Below are positions 17,218-27,251 of a stretch of 64,000 bases of DNA, piece after piece. Under the pieces are notes generated by a model, which was given only the letters and a program-made list of their open reading frames with translations, did not search any database and was not told the origin of the DNA. The first letter of the stretch is position 1; every line of letters starts with the position of its first letter. The translations under genes were made by a program, and so were the position numbers. Source of the stretch: Martinezella rhizogenes (lineage in GTDB: Bacteria > Pseudomonadota > Alphaproteobacteria > Rhizobiales > Rhizobiaceae). The stretch lies in contig JAAMEZ010000021.1 of the NCBI GenBank assembly GCA_013322215.1, positions 496,001-560,000 on the forward strand, read 5' to 3'.

Positions 17218-18585
17218 ATGAAGAAAATCATCGGCCTTCTCTTTGCGGTCATTGTCATCATCGCCCTTGGCTTTGCGGGATGGTTGCTTCTTGGCCGCGA
17301 TCCGACTTCGTTTGCCGGCGGCTCGACAGTAGCGCTCGACGATTACCGAGCAGGCACCGTGAGCGGTGTTCCGGCTCAACTTGCCAGCGCCGATAGTGTG
17401 AAGCGCGGCGAATATCTCGTCCATGCCGCAGACTGCCAGGCCTGTCACACGGCGCGCGGCGGCATTCCCTTTGCCGGCGGCTTCGCCTTCAACATGCCAT
17501 TCGGCACCATCTATTCCACCAACATCACGCCGGACAGGGATACAGGCATCGGCAATTACACCGATGCTCAGTTCCTGGCGGCCGTGCACAAGGGCATCCG
17601 CGCCGACGGCGAGAAACTCTATCCGGCTATGCCCTATGCGTCCTACACCTATATGACGGACGCCGATGTGCTGGCGATCAAGGCCTATCTCTTCACGCTG
17701 CCGCCGGCCCATGCGCCGGCGAAGCCCGACCAGCTTTCATGGCCCTTCGATCAGCGCGACCTGCTGTCGCTGTGGAGCGTTGCGTTCAACACAGACGAAC
17801 GCTTTCGCCCCAACATAGGTCAGAGCCCGCAGTGGAATCGAGGGGCCTATCTTGCCGAAGCGCTCGGCCATTGCGGCGAGTGCCACACGCCGCGCAATCT
17901 CGCCTTTGCGCTCGACAATCACCGCAAATTCGCAGGTGCCGTCACCGCCGGCTGGCACGCCTACAATATCAGCAGCGACAGGGATTCCGGCATCGGCGAC
18001 TGGAGCGACGAGGATATCTATCTCTATCTTTCGACTGGCCACGCCAATGGGCATGGTGGTGCGGCCGGCCCGATGGGCGAAGCCACCGACGACAGCCTCA
18101 GCTATCTGGTGCCGGACGACGTGCATGACTTGGTGACCTATCTGCGCAGCATACCGGCCCACGCAACCGACCTGCCGCGCACCGTCACCACGGCAGCGCC
18201 GGCATCACACAAGGAGGGCGTGGCGGATGTCGACCCGCGCGGCGAGAAGATCTTTGCGGGCGCGTGCGCCAGCTGCCATGATTGGACCGGCGTGAGCCCG
18301 GTCACCGGCTATGCGACGCTCACGGGCGTACGCGCCGTCAACGATCCCAGCGCCACCAACGTGGCGCAGACCGTTATCAACGGCGTTAACCGCACGACCG
18401 CTGAGGGCAGGATTTTCATGCCCGCCTTCGGTCAGGGGTATTCGGACGACGACATCGCAGCCGTCGCCAACTATGTGACCGCCCGTTTTGGTGCCGAAGG
18501 CGCGCATTTGACAGGAAAGGATGTGGCCAACCTGCGAAAGCAGGCGGCCCAGCAACCTCATCCCCCGGAGGCAAACAATGGCTGA
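17218..18585 (+). CDS. Membrane-anchored tri-haem cytochrome c
   Basis: 455 residues starting at ATG 17218, three bases after the small-subunit stop. An N-terminal hydrophobic helix (IIGLLFAVIVIIALGFAGWLLL) serves as signal or anchor. Three haem c sites are visible: CQACH, CGECH and CASCH. Such cytochromes take electrons from the periplasmic Mo-hydroxylase and pass them to the respiratory chain. The gene overlaps the start of the large-subunit gene by 8 bp. Confidence 0.92.
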   Translation: MKKIIGLLFAVIVIIALGFAGWLLLGRDPTSFAGGSTVALDDYRAGTVSGVPAQLASADSVKRGEYLVHAADCQACHTARGGIPFAGGFAFNMPFGTIYSTNITPDRDTGIGNYTDAQFLAAVHKGIRADGEKLYPAMPYASYTYMTDADVLAIKAYLFTLPPAHAPAKPDQLSWPFDQRDLLSLWSVAFNTDERFRPNIGQSPQWNRGAYLAEALGHCGECHTPRNLAFALDNHRKFAGAVTAGWHAYNISSDRDSGIGDWSDEDIYLYLSTGHANGHGGAAGPMGEATDDSLSYLVPDDVHDLVTYLRSIPAHATDLPRTVTTAAPASHKEGVADVDPRGEKIFAGACASCHDWTGVSPVTGYATLTGVRAVNDPSATNVAQTVINGVNRTTAEGRIFMPAFGQGYSDDDIAAVANYVTARFGAEGAHLTGKDVANLRKQAAQQPHPPEANNG

Positions 18586-20863
18586 CATCAGGTCTGATTT
18601 CGCCGAGTCCGATGCCTATCTTTCGGCGTTGATGCGCGAGGTTCGTTCACTGCCCGTGGGCAACGCCGCGCCAAGCATGGGACGACGCAGTTTCTTCAAA
18701 CTCACCGGCGGCAGTGCTGCCGGGCTGATCCTGGGTTTTTATCTCGGCGACGAAGCATCCGCGGCCGAGGCGGCTCATGGCAAGGATCAGGCGATGAACG
18801 CGTTCATCCGCATCGCTCCGGACAACAGGATCACCATTTATTCCAAGTGTCCGGAGATCGGCCAGGGCATCAAGACCTCCTTCGGCGTCATCATTGCCGA
18901 AGAGCTTGATGCCGATTGGGCTCATGTCGTGATGGAGCAGGCCGACATCAACCCCAACGTCTACGGCAGCCAGGGCGCGGGCGGCTCGACCTCGATTCCG
19001 CGCGCCTGGGACCAGTTGCGGCAGGCCGGCGCGAGTGCCAAGGCGATGCTGATCGCCGCGGCCGCCGAACAATGGGGGGTGGAGCCGCCGCAGATCACCG
19101 CGCAGGACTCGCTCTTGACCCATGCCGCCACCGGCAGGTCCGCAACCTATGGATCGCTGGCAGCCGCAGCGGCAAAAATGCCTGTGCCCGATCCTCGAGG
19201 CCTGAAGCTGAAGGCACGCTCCGAATATCGCCTGATCGGCCAGCGCTATCACGGCGTCGACGATCCGAAGGTCGTCAGGGGCGAGCCGCTGTTCGGCATC
19301 GATGTCCAACGTCCCGGCATGGTCTATGCCAATTACACCAAATGCCCGGCAGCGGGCGGCAAGGTTAGATCCTTCAATGTCGACGAGATCAAGGCCGAGC
19401 GCGGCGTGCTCGATGCTTTTGCCCTGGATGGCACCGGCCAAGCGGTCGAAGTCATGCCGGGTGTTGCCATTATCGCCAGGGATACCTGGAGCGCCTTCCA
19501 GGCGAAGAACAAGCTGAAAGTGGACTGGGACCTAAGCAAAGCTTCGACGGATTCCACCTCGAAATTCGCAGCCGAGGCCAGGAAGCTCGCAGCACGTTTT
19601 CCGGAGAAGCCGGACGAGGATGTCGGCGACGTGGACAAATCCTTTGGCAATGCCGCCAAGACCGTCGAGGCTTACTACGAATATCCCTTCGCCGCCCATG
19701 TGCCGCTGGAGCCGATGAACACCACCGCACACTGGCATGACGGGGTAATGGAAATGTGGGTCCCCACCCAGCAGCCCGATCGTGGCTTGCCGGTGATTGC
19801 GAAGGCGGCCGGCATAGCGCAGGAAAAGATCGTGATGCACCAGACCCGCGTTGGCGGCGGTTTCGGGCGGCGGCTGGTCAACGACTATGCCTGCGAGGCA
19901 GCGGTCATCGCGCGGAAGGTCGACGCCCCGGTCAAGCTGCAATGGACCCGAGAAGATGACTTCGGCCACGACTTCTACCGCCCGGCCGGTTACCATCAGT
20001 TCAAGGGCGCGATCGACAGAGATGGCGGCCTCGACGCCTGGCAGGAGCATTTCATTACCTTCACCGCCGACGGCAAGAAGGAAGCAAGCGGCGCTGGCCT
20101 GACCGACAATCTGAAATATTCCATCAAGGCGCCCAACCTGCGCCGCGGCAAAACCATGCTCCCGCTGAAGATCCCGACCGGCGCCTGGCGGGCGCCGGGC
20201 GACAATGCCCAGGTCTTCGCCGCGCAGAGCTTCATGCACGAACTGTCGCTGGCGTCGGGCCGCGACCATGTCGAATTCCTCATCGCTGCCATGAGCCGCG
20301 ACGTGCCTGAGCTTGCACCCAAGGACAGGAGTGTCAACTTCAGTCCGAGACGTGCCACCGACGTGATCAGGATGTGCGCCAACAAGGCGGGCTGGGGCAG
20401 GAAGCTACCGAACGGCAGCGGTCTTGGTCTTGCGTGGTGCTATTCCCACGCCGGCCATGTCGCACAGGCCGTCGAGCTTCGCGTCGATGCCAGGAAGCAG
20501 ATCAAGATCGACCGGATTGTGGTGGTGCTGGATGTCGGACCTATCATTGACATGGCCGGCTCCGAAGCGCAGGCGCAGGGTGCGTCGACCGACGCCCTTT
20601 CCACCGCGATGGGCCTCAAGATCACCGTCGAAAACGGCCAGATCCAGGAACAGAACTACAACGCCTATCCGATCCTGCGTCTGCCCTTCGCGCCGATGAC
20701 GATCGATGCCTATTTCATCCAGTCGGACAATCCGCCGACAGGCATGGGAGAACCCGCCTTCCCGGCATTAGCCCCTGCCCTCGGCAACGCCATATTTGCA
20801 GCAACGGGAGAGCGGGTACGCCGCCTGCCCTTGCGGGATCTGGGTTACTCGCTGGCGACCTGA
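18578..20863 (+). CDS. Molybdopterin-binding large subunit, Tat-exported aldehyde/isoquinoline oxidoreductase type
   Basis: 761 residues from ATG 18578. The twin-arginine signal GRRSFFKLTGGSAAG near residue 34 predicts folded export to the periplasm. Family motifs include the substrate/cofactor loop RVGGGFGRR, GAWRAPGDNAQ and the catalytic glutamate segment GMGEPAFPALAPALGNAIF near the C-terminus. Members oxidise aldehydes or N-heteroaromatics. The substrate is unknown; the cytochrome partner indicates that it is a dehydrogenase rather than an oxidase. Confidence 0.92.
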   Translation: MADIRSDFAESDAYLSALMREVRSLPVGNAAPSMGRRSFFKLTGGSAAGLILGFYLGDEASAAEAAHGKDQAMNAFIRIAPDNRITIYSKCPEIGQGIKTSFGVIIAEELDADWAHVVMEQADINPNVYGSQGAGGSTSIPRAWDQLRQAGASAKAMLIAAAAEQWGVEPPQITAQDSLLTHAATGRSATYGSLAAAAAKMPVPDPRGLKLKARSEYRLIGQRYHGVDDPKVVRGEPLFGIDVQRPGMVYANYTKCPAAGGKVRSFNVDEIKAERGVLDAFALDGTGQAVEVMPGVAIIARDTWSAFQAKNKLKVDWDLSKASTDSTSKFAAEARKLAARFPEKPDEDVGDVDKSFGNAAKTVEAYYEYPFAAHVPLEPMNTTAHWHDGVMEMWVPTQQPDRGLPVIAKAAGIAQEKIVMHQTRVGGGFGRRLVNDYACEAAVIARKVDAPVKLQWTREDDFGHDFYRPAGYHQFKGAIDRDGGLDAWQEHFITFTADGKKEASGAGLTDNLKYSIKAPNLRRGKTMLPLKIPTGAWRAPGDNAQVFAAQSFMHELSLASGRDHVEFLIAAMSRDVPELAPKDRSVNFSPRRATDVIRMCANKAGWGRKLPNGSGLGLAWCYSHAGHVAQAVELRVDARKQIKIDRIVVVLDVGPIIDMAGSEAQAQGASTDALSTAMGLKITVENGQIQEQNYNAYPILRLPFAPMTIDAYFIQSDNPPTGMGEPAFPALAPALGNAIFAATGERVRRLPLRDLGYSLAT

Positions 20864-21305
20864 CATATTGCCTTCGCTCGGCCTCCATCGGCTTAGTTCA
20901 TTTCTGATGGTGTTCTCGCCCTTTGCACCGCAATCGACACGCAATCCACGGACATGAGGTGTCAATTATGGAGATTGAGCGTACGGCATACGGCTATCAT
21001 GGCTATGCCTCAAGCTCCTCAGCGGTTTCGCCGAGTGACACCTGGTCTCCAAGATTCTCAATCAGTTGTTAGAAAAATTAATATCGCTGAATTCGGCAAT
21101 CATACTATCGAATGCACCGCTCCTGAAAGCAGCCACAATGGTCGACTTCAGCCCAAATCGCTGTCATTGGGATGATTGCTCGGACAAGCTTGCCCTTGAT
21201 ATCCACGGGGCCGCTTGCCTTGATTCAGTGGCGTATAAGCTGGACCGGAGACATATTGCCGATTATTTTCCCGGTTGTCAGCGCCAAGGTTGGGAAAGCT
21301 AAAGC
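20864..21305. other. Intergenic, no gene seen
   Basis: About 440 bp, visibly lower in GC than the flanking operon. Short frames exist but none has a recognisable motif. Confidence 0.5.
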
Positions 21306-21905
21306 ATGGTTTTCGAGAAGTCGTGGGGCCTTTTTATCCGGATCCGGACAAATCTGTCGTTGCTATCGGCTTTTATGGTCGCGATATGTGTGTCGTTCCC
21401 TGCGTACGGGGTGGAAGATCAGGTCACCGAGCTGAAGATCGACCTCAGCAGCGATTTCATCGTCAAACCCGATTCCACCAAAAGCCCGACATACGATGTC
21501 CTCTTCGGGATCGACCCCGCGTCCGGTCAACCGCCTCATGTGGGAACCTCGAAGTACCTCTGCGGCGTCACGTTTCGTGCCGCCCCGCAGAACGCCGGGT
21601 TCACCCAGGATCAGATCAATGAGATGATCAGGGGCGAGGAATGGAACCTGCAGGCCCGCAAGACGCTGTCGGCCAACTTAACTCTGGAGACCGCGAATGC
21701 CTTCCATATCGATGGCATCAACGGAGTTGAGTTCACAGGCATCCCGAAAGTTGGCCCGGATCACGAGAATGTCCGGCTGATGATGTCAATGCTTGAAACC
21801 CCTAAGGGCCGGACGACAGTCGTCTGCACCGCTACCAAAGCACGTTTCGACGGTGTAATGCCAATGTTCCACACGATCCGTGACGGGGTCAGCCCTCCCC
21901 GCTAG
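21306..21905 (+). CDS. Secreted hypothetical protein
   Basis: 199 residues. A hydrophobic N-terminal segment followed by SFPAYG looks like a cleavable signal peptide (cleavage near residue 35), so the product is likely periplasmic. The mature part has two cysteines (KYLCGVTF and TVVCTATK) that may form a disulfide. I do not recognise the family. It stands alone between gaps, and the start could be one of several internal Met codons (for instance ATG 21375, MVAICVSF). Confidence 0.6.
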   Translation: MVFEKSWGLFIRIRTNLSLLSAFMVAICVSFPAYGVEDQVTELKIDLSSDFIVKPDSTKSPTYDVLFGIDPASGQPPHVGTSKYLCGVTFRAAPQNAGFTQDQINEMIRGEEWNLQARKTLSANLTLETANAFHIDGINGVEFTGIPKVGPDHENVRLMMSMLETPKGRTTVVCTATKARFDGVMPMFHTIRDGVSPPR

Positions 21906-21965
21906 GCTCAGGAGGTTGATTTTCAGCTACAACGGGTTTCAGGCAATCCTACCTTCGTCGGAAGA

Positions 21966-22277
21966 TCATTCGTTCAGGCGACCAGCCAATCGCTTCATGA
22001 GATCCATTCGCTCGTGAAAAATCGCCACGATCAGGGCAGGCGCATCCTCGCGAAGCAGACAAAAGACATAGTGGTGTTCACACCGCGCCATTCGTAACGC
22101 CGGATGAAGCGCGCTCATATCCTTGAAAGGACCTTTCCCCTCGGCAAGGTTCGCAATGCCTCGCTCCAAAGCCGAGATGTACCGGCGTACCTGAGCGGTA
22201 CCCCATTGCGCATGTGTGTAGCGGATTACCGAACGTAGATCCGATTCCGCATCCGCGGTAAGAATGTAAGCCGTCAA
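21966..22277 (-). CDS. RelE/ParE-family toxin
   Basis: 103-residue toxin of a type II toxin-antitoxin pair. The fold is recognisable from AESDLRSVIRYTHAQWG, the central YISALERGIANLAEG helix and a basic beta-hairpin with a C-terminal HERMDLMKRLAGRL. RelE relatives cleave mRNA on the ribosome; ParE relatives poison gyrase. The missing classic gyrase/RNase residues cannot be judged by eye. It overlaps the antitoxin stop by 4 bp. Confidence 0.85.
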   Translation of the reverse strand: MTAYILTADAESDLRSVIRYTHAQWGTAQVRRYISALERGIANLAEGKGPFKDMSALHPALRMARCEHHYVFCLLREDAPALIVAIFHERMDLMKRLAGRLNE

Positions 22278-22525
22278 GCACGATCCTCGGCAATCTCCTC
22301 ATCGAGGATGTCACCTACGGTTTTAGTCGACAGTTTTCCGGCGAGCCCGTCATTGATGCGCGTATTCATCAATGTCTTCAATTCCTCCCAGGCTCGATCT
22401 CCATCTATGTCACCGGGAAAGAGGCGCTCGAGTGCATACTGCTTGATTGTCTTGCCCTGCAAAGCGGCCAGCGCCTTTAGGCTTTGATGTTGCTGATCCG
22501 TTATGTCGATCGTCAATCGGCTCAT
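22274..22525 (-). CDS. Antitoxin of the RelE/ParE pair (ribbon-helix-helix type)
   Basis: 83 residues. The N-terminus MSRLTIDITDQQHQSLKALA is a typical ribbon-helix-helix DNA-binding segment, followed by an acidic C-terminal tail (VGDILDEEIAEDRA) that would wrap the toxin. It precedes and overlaps the toxin gene, the usual order for autoregulated modules; an inverted repeat lies 26 bp upstream. Confidence 0.83.
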   Translation of the reverse strand: MSRLTIDITDQQHQSLKALAALQGKTIKQYALERLFPGDIDGDRAWEELKTLMNTRINDGLAGKLSTKTVGDILDEEIAEDRA

Positions 22526-22550
22526 CTACGGTGCTCCTGAACTGAGAAAA

Positions 22551-22572
22551 CCCACATTAGCACATATGTGGG
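22551..22572. promoter_or_regulatory. Inverted repeat upstream of the antitoxin (candidate autoregulatory operator)
   Basis: CCCACAT (22551-22557) and ATGTGGG (22566-22572) form 7-bp arms with an 8-bp centre, just upstream of the antitoxin start at 22525. Type II antitoxins usually repress their own promoter through such sites. Confidence 0.5.
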
Positions 22573-23042
22573 TATGTGGCCACTGCCGCAATGTTTCTCG
22601 AAGATTGTTGCTGATGTCGCGACTGAGTTTCGGAGATCGCGCCGATTGCGATTTTGCACTAACCCGTATGGACAAAGCTAATACCCTCTCCCGACGAAGG
22701 CGCGCCGTCAGCCATACCATCTCCCCTGCGGAGGACCGGCAGGTCTTGGTCCGGTGTGTGAGCCATGCGGCCAGCGGCTGAAACAGGAAGAGTTGCGTAC
22801 CGAACTAAATCCCGCATATCGGCGAGAGCGGTGGGTCCGATGCGGAAGTAAATTGACGCACCGGAACACGAATGCCAACGCGTTGGCACCATCTGAATTC
22901 TGCTAGAAAGTTCGGGCATCACATTGAGGCGTGTTCGGCCGGATCGCGCCAGAAGCGGACATTATCCTCCGATTGTCTTTCATCTTCCGTTGGCTAAACT
23001 TTGTCTTCCATCGTTCCTCTTCGGAAACAGCAGCGAACCGTT
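22573..23042. other. Intergenic, no gene seen
   Basis: About 470 bp between the toxin-antitoxin operator and the acetyltransferase gene. Nothing with coding signatures is visible. Confidence 0.5.
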
Positions 23043-23531
23043 ATGTCCACGATCCGACCAGCAGCTTCAGGAGACGAGGAGCCAATCGTTCACCTTTGGC
23101 ATCAAGGGTGGCATGATGCTCATGCCGAACTTGTTCCCCAAGAGGTTCTAGCCTATCGAACGGAACGTCACTTCCTTATCTGGCTGAAAGAAGCGCCGGA
23201 TAGGTTTTACGTTGCTCGATCCGGGAAGGATCTTATTGGTTTCGTTTCTTTGAAAGGCATCGAGGTCGTCAAGCTCTACGTTGGCCGAAGCGCTCGGGGA
23301 ACTGGCGTGGCATCTGCTTTATTGAGCTTTGCGGAGCGGGCTTTGCGCCAAGATGGTGTGGTTGAGGCGGAGCTTTTTTGCACAGCGGGTAACGCCCGAG
23401 CTGAAAGTTTTTACCTGCGGCAAGGCTGGACCCTTGTCGATACGTTTAACGATGCGCTCTGGGTTCCGGCTGCTATCGGCCAAAAGTTCGTCGTTTCAAC
23501 TCATCGCTATCGGAAAAAGTTAAGCGACTAG
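23043..23531 (+). CDS. GNAT-family N-acetyltransferase
   Basis: 162 residues from ATG 23043 (MSTIRPAASGDEEPI). The acetyl-CoA site is visible as LYVGRSARGTGVASALLSFAERAL (R/Q-x-x-G-x-G/A motif) followed by NARAESFYLRQGW, the standard C-terminal GNAT motif. The substrate is unknown. The upstream in-frame Met at 23001 belongs to an AT-rich stretch with no ribosome site. Confidence 0.85.
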   Translation: MSTIRPAASGDEEPIVHLWHQGWHDAHAELVPQEVLAYRTERHFLIWLKEAPDRFYVARSGKDLIGFVSLKGIEVVKLYVGRSARGTGVASALLSFAERALRQDGVVEAELFCTAGNARAESFYLRQGWTLVDTFNDALWVPAAIGQKFVVSTHRYRKKLSD

Positions 23532-23899
23532 CTTTGTCTGCTTCGGGATGCCTTCTGTTCGGCAAACCTTAGCTGGAAGGTTTCGATCGCATTGCGCGTC
23601 GCCCCCTGGCTTGCAGCCCTTCTTCGAAGACCATTTCTCAATAAACCTGTCATTGATACATGCTCCATGAGTTCGAGAGGCTCTGCCGAATAGACTTGCG
23701 TCTCCACAATCCATCGAACATTGCAATATCGACCCCAAGATTTGCAACTATTCATTGAATATGCGAATTGATTGTTTGTATTGATGAACAATTGATGCAT
23801 TGCTCTTGAAAAATGGCGCTGCAGCAGTTGCCTGCGCTTACCTCCGCTATACCTTGTCGACGAATATGGACGCCCGTCGTCATGGAGGAGAGCATCATC
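23532..23899. other. Intergenic, no gene seen
   Basis: About 370 bp. The AT-rich part near 23740-23800 may hold the promoter of the small gene at 23900. Confidence 0.45.
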
Positions 23900-24115
23900 A
23901 TGCCAGGTAAACAATGGTTGATCGATCTTGCAGATCAATCGAAGCGGCAGTGCCACGAGCAACTCCGTCAGAAAATCGATACAGCCGTGCAAGAGCTCCT
24001 GCAAGGCGGGTGGGAGCCTCAGTGCATAGCGGAAACGCTGCTCGAAATCGCCGACAACTATTTCGACACAGTCATTGGTGACATGGAGATGACGCCTTCG
24101 ACATCATTGCATTGA
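23900..24115 (+). CDS. Small hypothetical protein (71 aa)
   Basis: Start ATG 23900 is chosen because GGAGGAGAG lies 7-9 bp upstream, overlapping an earlier in-frame ATG at 23882. The product (MPGKQWLIDLADQSKRQ...) is amphipathic and probably helical, with no cysteine cluster or known domain. It is convergent with the TPP enzyme gene. Confidence 0.55.
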   Translation: MPGKQWLIDLADQSKRQCHEQLRQKIDTAVQELLQGGWEPQCIAETLLEIADNYFDTVIGDMEMTPSTSLH

Positions 24116-24140
24116 TCTGACATCGACGCTTCGTGTGGCG

Positions 24141-25916
24141 CTACAGGTTATTAGCCCGCGGATTTTGTCCCACCACCTGCTCTGCATCTACGGGAACCTC
24201 AACCAGGATGGATGGGTGACCGGGACTGTAGCTTTCGCGCATGATCTCGGCGAGATTGCTCAGATCCGGCATCAGCTTGCAGCTTGACCAGCCGCATGCG
24301 CGTGCCATCGATCCAAAGTCGATGCGGTGCAGATCGCTGTGGTAGCGGGTGGATGAATAGTCGGGAATGACCACGGGCAGGCCCTGCACCATGATGCCGA
24401 GTGCACCATTGTCCAGCACGAACAGGACGATTCCCAATGATCGCGCTTCGGCCAGACAACCCGCAATCAGCCGGAAGCATCCATCGCCCGTAAAAGCGAA
24501 GACCGTGGCGTCCGGTTTCGCAAGCTTTGCGCCGATTGCCGCGCCGAATGCTCCACCCATTGCCGAACCGCGATAAAGCGAATGGAAACGGACGCTCGGA
24601 TGCGGGCGTTGCGTGACATATTGACGATCTTTGTAGGCAAGGCATACATCGTCGAATGCAATGCTTCCCGGCTGCCAATGACGATCAAGCTCCTGATAAA
24701 ATCGGGCGATATCGATTGTCCCAGGACGTGGCGGCATGATCTCGCGATCATTGAGATCAGCCACGAAAGCCGGTGCTGGGGGGCGCGGCAGCCGAAGATC
24801 CTCGAGCCGGCCGATCGCTTCGCTTAGAACCTGATCGATCGGCCCTCGCACGTCGAAATAGTCGCCGCGCACGCGATGCCGAAATTCGCCTCCAACGCTG
24901 CCATATGGGTCGGCCAGGTTGGTGAGATTCCATGTCGTATGGGCGGGTATGTCAGAAAAATTAAGGGTATATTCGTCAGGGCAGAACCCGAGGGTAATGA
25001 CGATATCGTCAGGGCCGAGACTTCTCCAGAGCTGCATTGCGCGATCATTGCCGCCAAAGCCCAGATAGCCGAAACCGAAGCTATTGTCGCGCGCTACCGC
25101 ATTCGCCCCGTTTATGCTCCAGACGATCGGTGCCTGTAACACCTTGCACAAACGTTTGGTGAGGGCAGGCATGTACGGATACATGGCCGCCTCTTCACCA
25201 GCGAGCACGATCACCCGACGGCCAGCCGCTTGCTGCGGGAATTCGGTCAGAAAATGGGCGAGCGCCCCATGGTCGATCCTGTTCGGTCTATGAGCGTAGT
25301 CAGCGCGCCAAGCCATATGGACCGGCTCAGGCACCGTCTTTCCAAGTGCCTCCGGCGGCATCAGAAGTGCAATGGGCGAGCCCTGATCGAGATGTTTGCG
25401 AGCCTGCTCAAGTTGTTCTCCGATATGATCTGGATCATTCAGGACGAATGTGCCTGATGGTAGCTCGGCCTTCAACTGAGCCACGACGTCGGCACCCTCC
25501 GGGCTCGTGTCCTGCAGCGGTGCACGGTATCGCGTATCTGCCGGGCTGAGAGGAATGAGGTAGATTGCGGGAATATTATGCAATTTCGCATCACTCAGGC
25601 CACAAGTCAGCAGCCGCGTCGCGGCTCCCGTCGTTGCAATGGCTGCGCTGATTTTCCCGCTCGCCAGATAGTATCCCAACGGAATGAAGCCGGCGACATA
25701 CTCTCCGATATTGAAGAAAACCGGGAATTCAGCACCGTCCTCGAGGGAGACCATCGGCTCGAGATGTTTGAGCAAATGGATGACCCCTCCCCCCGTGACG
25801 CCGGCATAGTGACGCACATGCCAGGTCGCTAGCGTGTCGGTCAGGAATTCATACCCTGTTTTCGGCTTGGTTACTCGAACATCGCCTGCCGTTTCGACTG
25901 CAAGATTCACCGTCAT
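24141..25916 (-). CDS. Thiamine-pyrophosphate-dependent enzyme (2-oxo-acid decarboxylase/acetolactate-synthase-like)
   Basis: 591 residues with the three-domain layout of TPP enzymes. The C-terminal cofactor motif is GDGCFRLIAGCLAEARSLGIVLFVLDN (GDG then ~25 residues then N). The N-terminal PYR domain has FNIGEYVAGF with the conserved glutamate expected to activate thiamine. It lies 150 bp behind a 2-isopropylmalate-synthase-like gene on the same strand, so the two may elongate and then decarboxylate a 2-oxo acid. The overall similarity to classical acetolactate synthase is low, so the reaction is uncertain. Confidence 0.82.
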   Translation of the reverse strand: MTVNLAVETAGDVRVTKPKTGYEFLTDTLATWHVRHYAGVTGGGVIHLLKHLEPMVSLEDGAEFPVFFNIGEYVAGFIPLGYYLASGKISAAIATTGAATRLLTCGLSDAKLHNIPAIYLIPLSPADTRYRAPLQDTSPEGADVVAQLKAELPSGTFVLNDPDHIGEQLEQARKHLDQGSPIALLMPPEALGKTVPEPVHMAWRADYAHRPNRIDHGALAHFLTEFPQQAAGRRVIVLAGEEAAMYPYMPALTKRLCKVLQAPIVWSINGANAVARDNSFGFGYLGFGGNDRAMQLWRSLGPDDIVITLGFCPDEYTLNFSDIPAHTTWNLTNLADPYGSVGGEFRHRVRGDYFDVRGPIDQVLSEAIGRLEDLRLPRPPAPAFVADLNDREIMPPRPGTIDIARFYQELDRHWQPGSIAFDDVCLAYKDRQYVTQRPHPSVRFHSLYRGSAMGGAFGAAIGAKLAKPDATVFAFTGDGCFRLIAGCLAEARSLGIVLFVLDNGALGIMVQGLPVVIPDYSSTRYHSDLHRIDFGSMARACGWSSCKLMPDLSNLAEIMRESYSPGHPSILVEVPVDAEQVVGQNPRANNL

Positions 25917-26066
25917 TTGCTCGCTTCTCCGCTATGACCTTCATTCCTGAATGCTGCCCTGAATGCTGCAAAGTATTGACGCGCATTTCCCCGGAGCCGG
26001 CCCAGGCCCCGGGCAAGCGCGGTTCCGACGCACTGCCGATCCCGATTGCATGTTCTGGAAGCAGAA

Positions 26067-27251
26067 TTACGCGATGTGGCTTTCCCGGGAGAGGGCTTCC
26101 ATACCCGCAACCGTCGCCAGCAGATCCTCATCACAAAGCGATGCCTTTTGATCGGCGATATGCTTGAAACGGGAAAAAGCGCGATCGAGATCGGCATCGG
26201 AGTCGAACTCGACGCCCAACGAGCGCATGCACATGCGAAAACCGTTACGACCCGAATTCTTTCCGAGCACCAGCCGATACTCGTCAGCGCCCACCTCCGC
26301 CGCCGTCATGATCTGATAGGTCAACGGGTTCTTCAGCATGCCATCCTGATGAATGCCGGACTGATGCGAGAAAGCATTCTTGCCGACGATCGCTTTGTTC
26401 GGCTGTACAACGAAACCCGTGATCTCCGAGACGAGCCTGGATGCAGCTGTCAATCGACGGGTTTCGACCGACGTCCGGCATCGGAAGAAATCCTCGCGTG
26501 TATGCAGTGCCATGACGATCTCCTCAAGCGACGCATTGCCCGCCCGCTCGCCAATGCCGTTGATCGTGCATTCAATCTGACGCGCACCCTGCCGGGTCGC
26601 TTCGAGCGAGTTGGAAACAGCCATGCCCAGATCATTGTGACAATGCGCGGAGAACACGGCCCTGTCAGCGTTCGGCACGACATTGCGCAGATAGGTGAAT
26701 AGCTTGCCGTATTCGTGCGGCGTGGCGTAGCCGACCGTGTCCGGCAGGCTGACCGTGGTCGCGCCGGCTTTGATCACCTGTTCCACGAAACGGGCAAGAA
26801 ACTCGGGCTCCGACCGGCTCGCGTCCTCGCAGGAAAACTCGATATCCTCGGAATAGCGTCGCGCGTGGAGCACCGCGTGAACGGCATGTTCGAGCACGTT
26901 TTCCGGTGTCATTTGCAGCTTGTATTTCATGTGAATAGGCGAGGTGGCGAGCACGATATGGATACGAGACGACGCCGCACCGGAAACGGCTTCCGCCGTC
27001 AGGTCGATGTCACGCTCGACCGCGCGGCTCAGGCTGCAAATCGTGCTGTCCTTGACGACCCGCGCCACGGCCTTGATCGCTTCGAACTCGCCGGGACTGG
27101 AGACGGCAAAGCCGGCCTCGATCACATCGACCTTCAGCCCTTCGAGCATAAGTGCGATCTCGACCTTTTCACCGGCGTCAAGGTTGATGCCGGGGCTTTG
27201 CTCGCCGTCACGCAAAGTAGTATCAAAGATAATGATCTTCTCGGTGTTCAT
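26067..27251 (-). CDS. 2-isopropylmalate/homocitrate synthase-like enzyme lacking the regulatory domain
   Basis: 394-residue acyl-CoA condensing enzyme. DTTLRDGEQSPGINL at the N-terminus, FSAHCHNDLGMAVSN and the GIGERAGNASLEE loop are the catalytic and metal-binding signatures of the LeuA/NifV/CimA family. Full LeuA proteins are about 520 residues; this one ends shortly after the catalytic and linker region, so the C-terminal leucine-sensing domain is absent, as in homocitrate synthases. Start 27251 (MNTEKIIIF) has GGGAGAG upstream. No nif gene is in the window. Confidence 0.85.
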   Translation of the reverse strand: MNTEKIIIFDTTLRDGEQSPGINLDAGEKVEIALMLEGLKVDVIEAGFAVSSPGEFEAIKAVARVVKDSTICSLSRAVERDIDLTAEAVSGAASSRIHIVLATSPIHMKYKLQMTPENVLEHAVHAVLHARRYSEDIEFSCEDASRSEPEFLARFVEQVIKAGATTVSLPDTVGYATPHEYGKLFTYLRNVVPNADRAVFSAHCHNDLGMAVSNSLEATRQGARQIECTINGIGERAGNASLEEIVMALHTREDFFRCRTSVETRRLTAASRLVSEITGFVVQPNKAIVGKNAFSHQSGIHQDGMLKNPLTYQIMTAAEVGADEYRLVLGKNSGRNGFRMCMRSLGVEFDSDADLDRAFSRFKHIADQKASLCDEDLLATVAGMEALSRESHIA

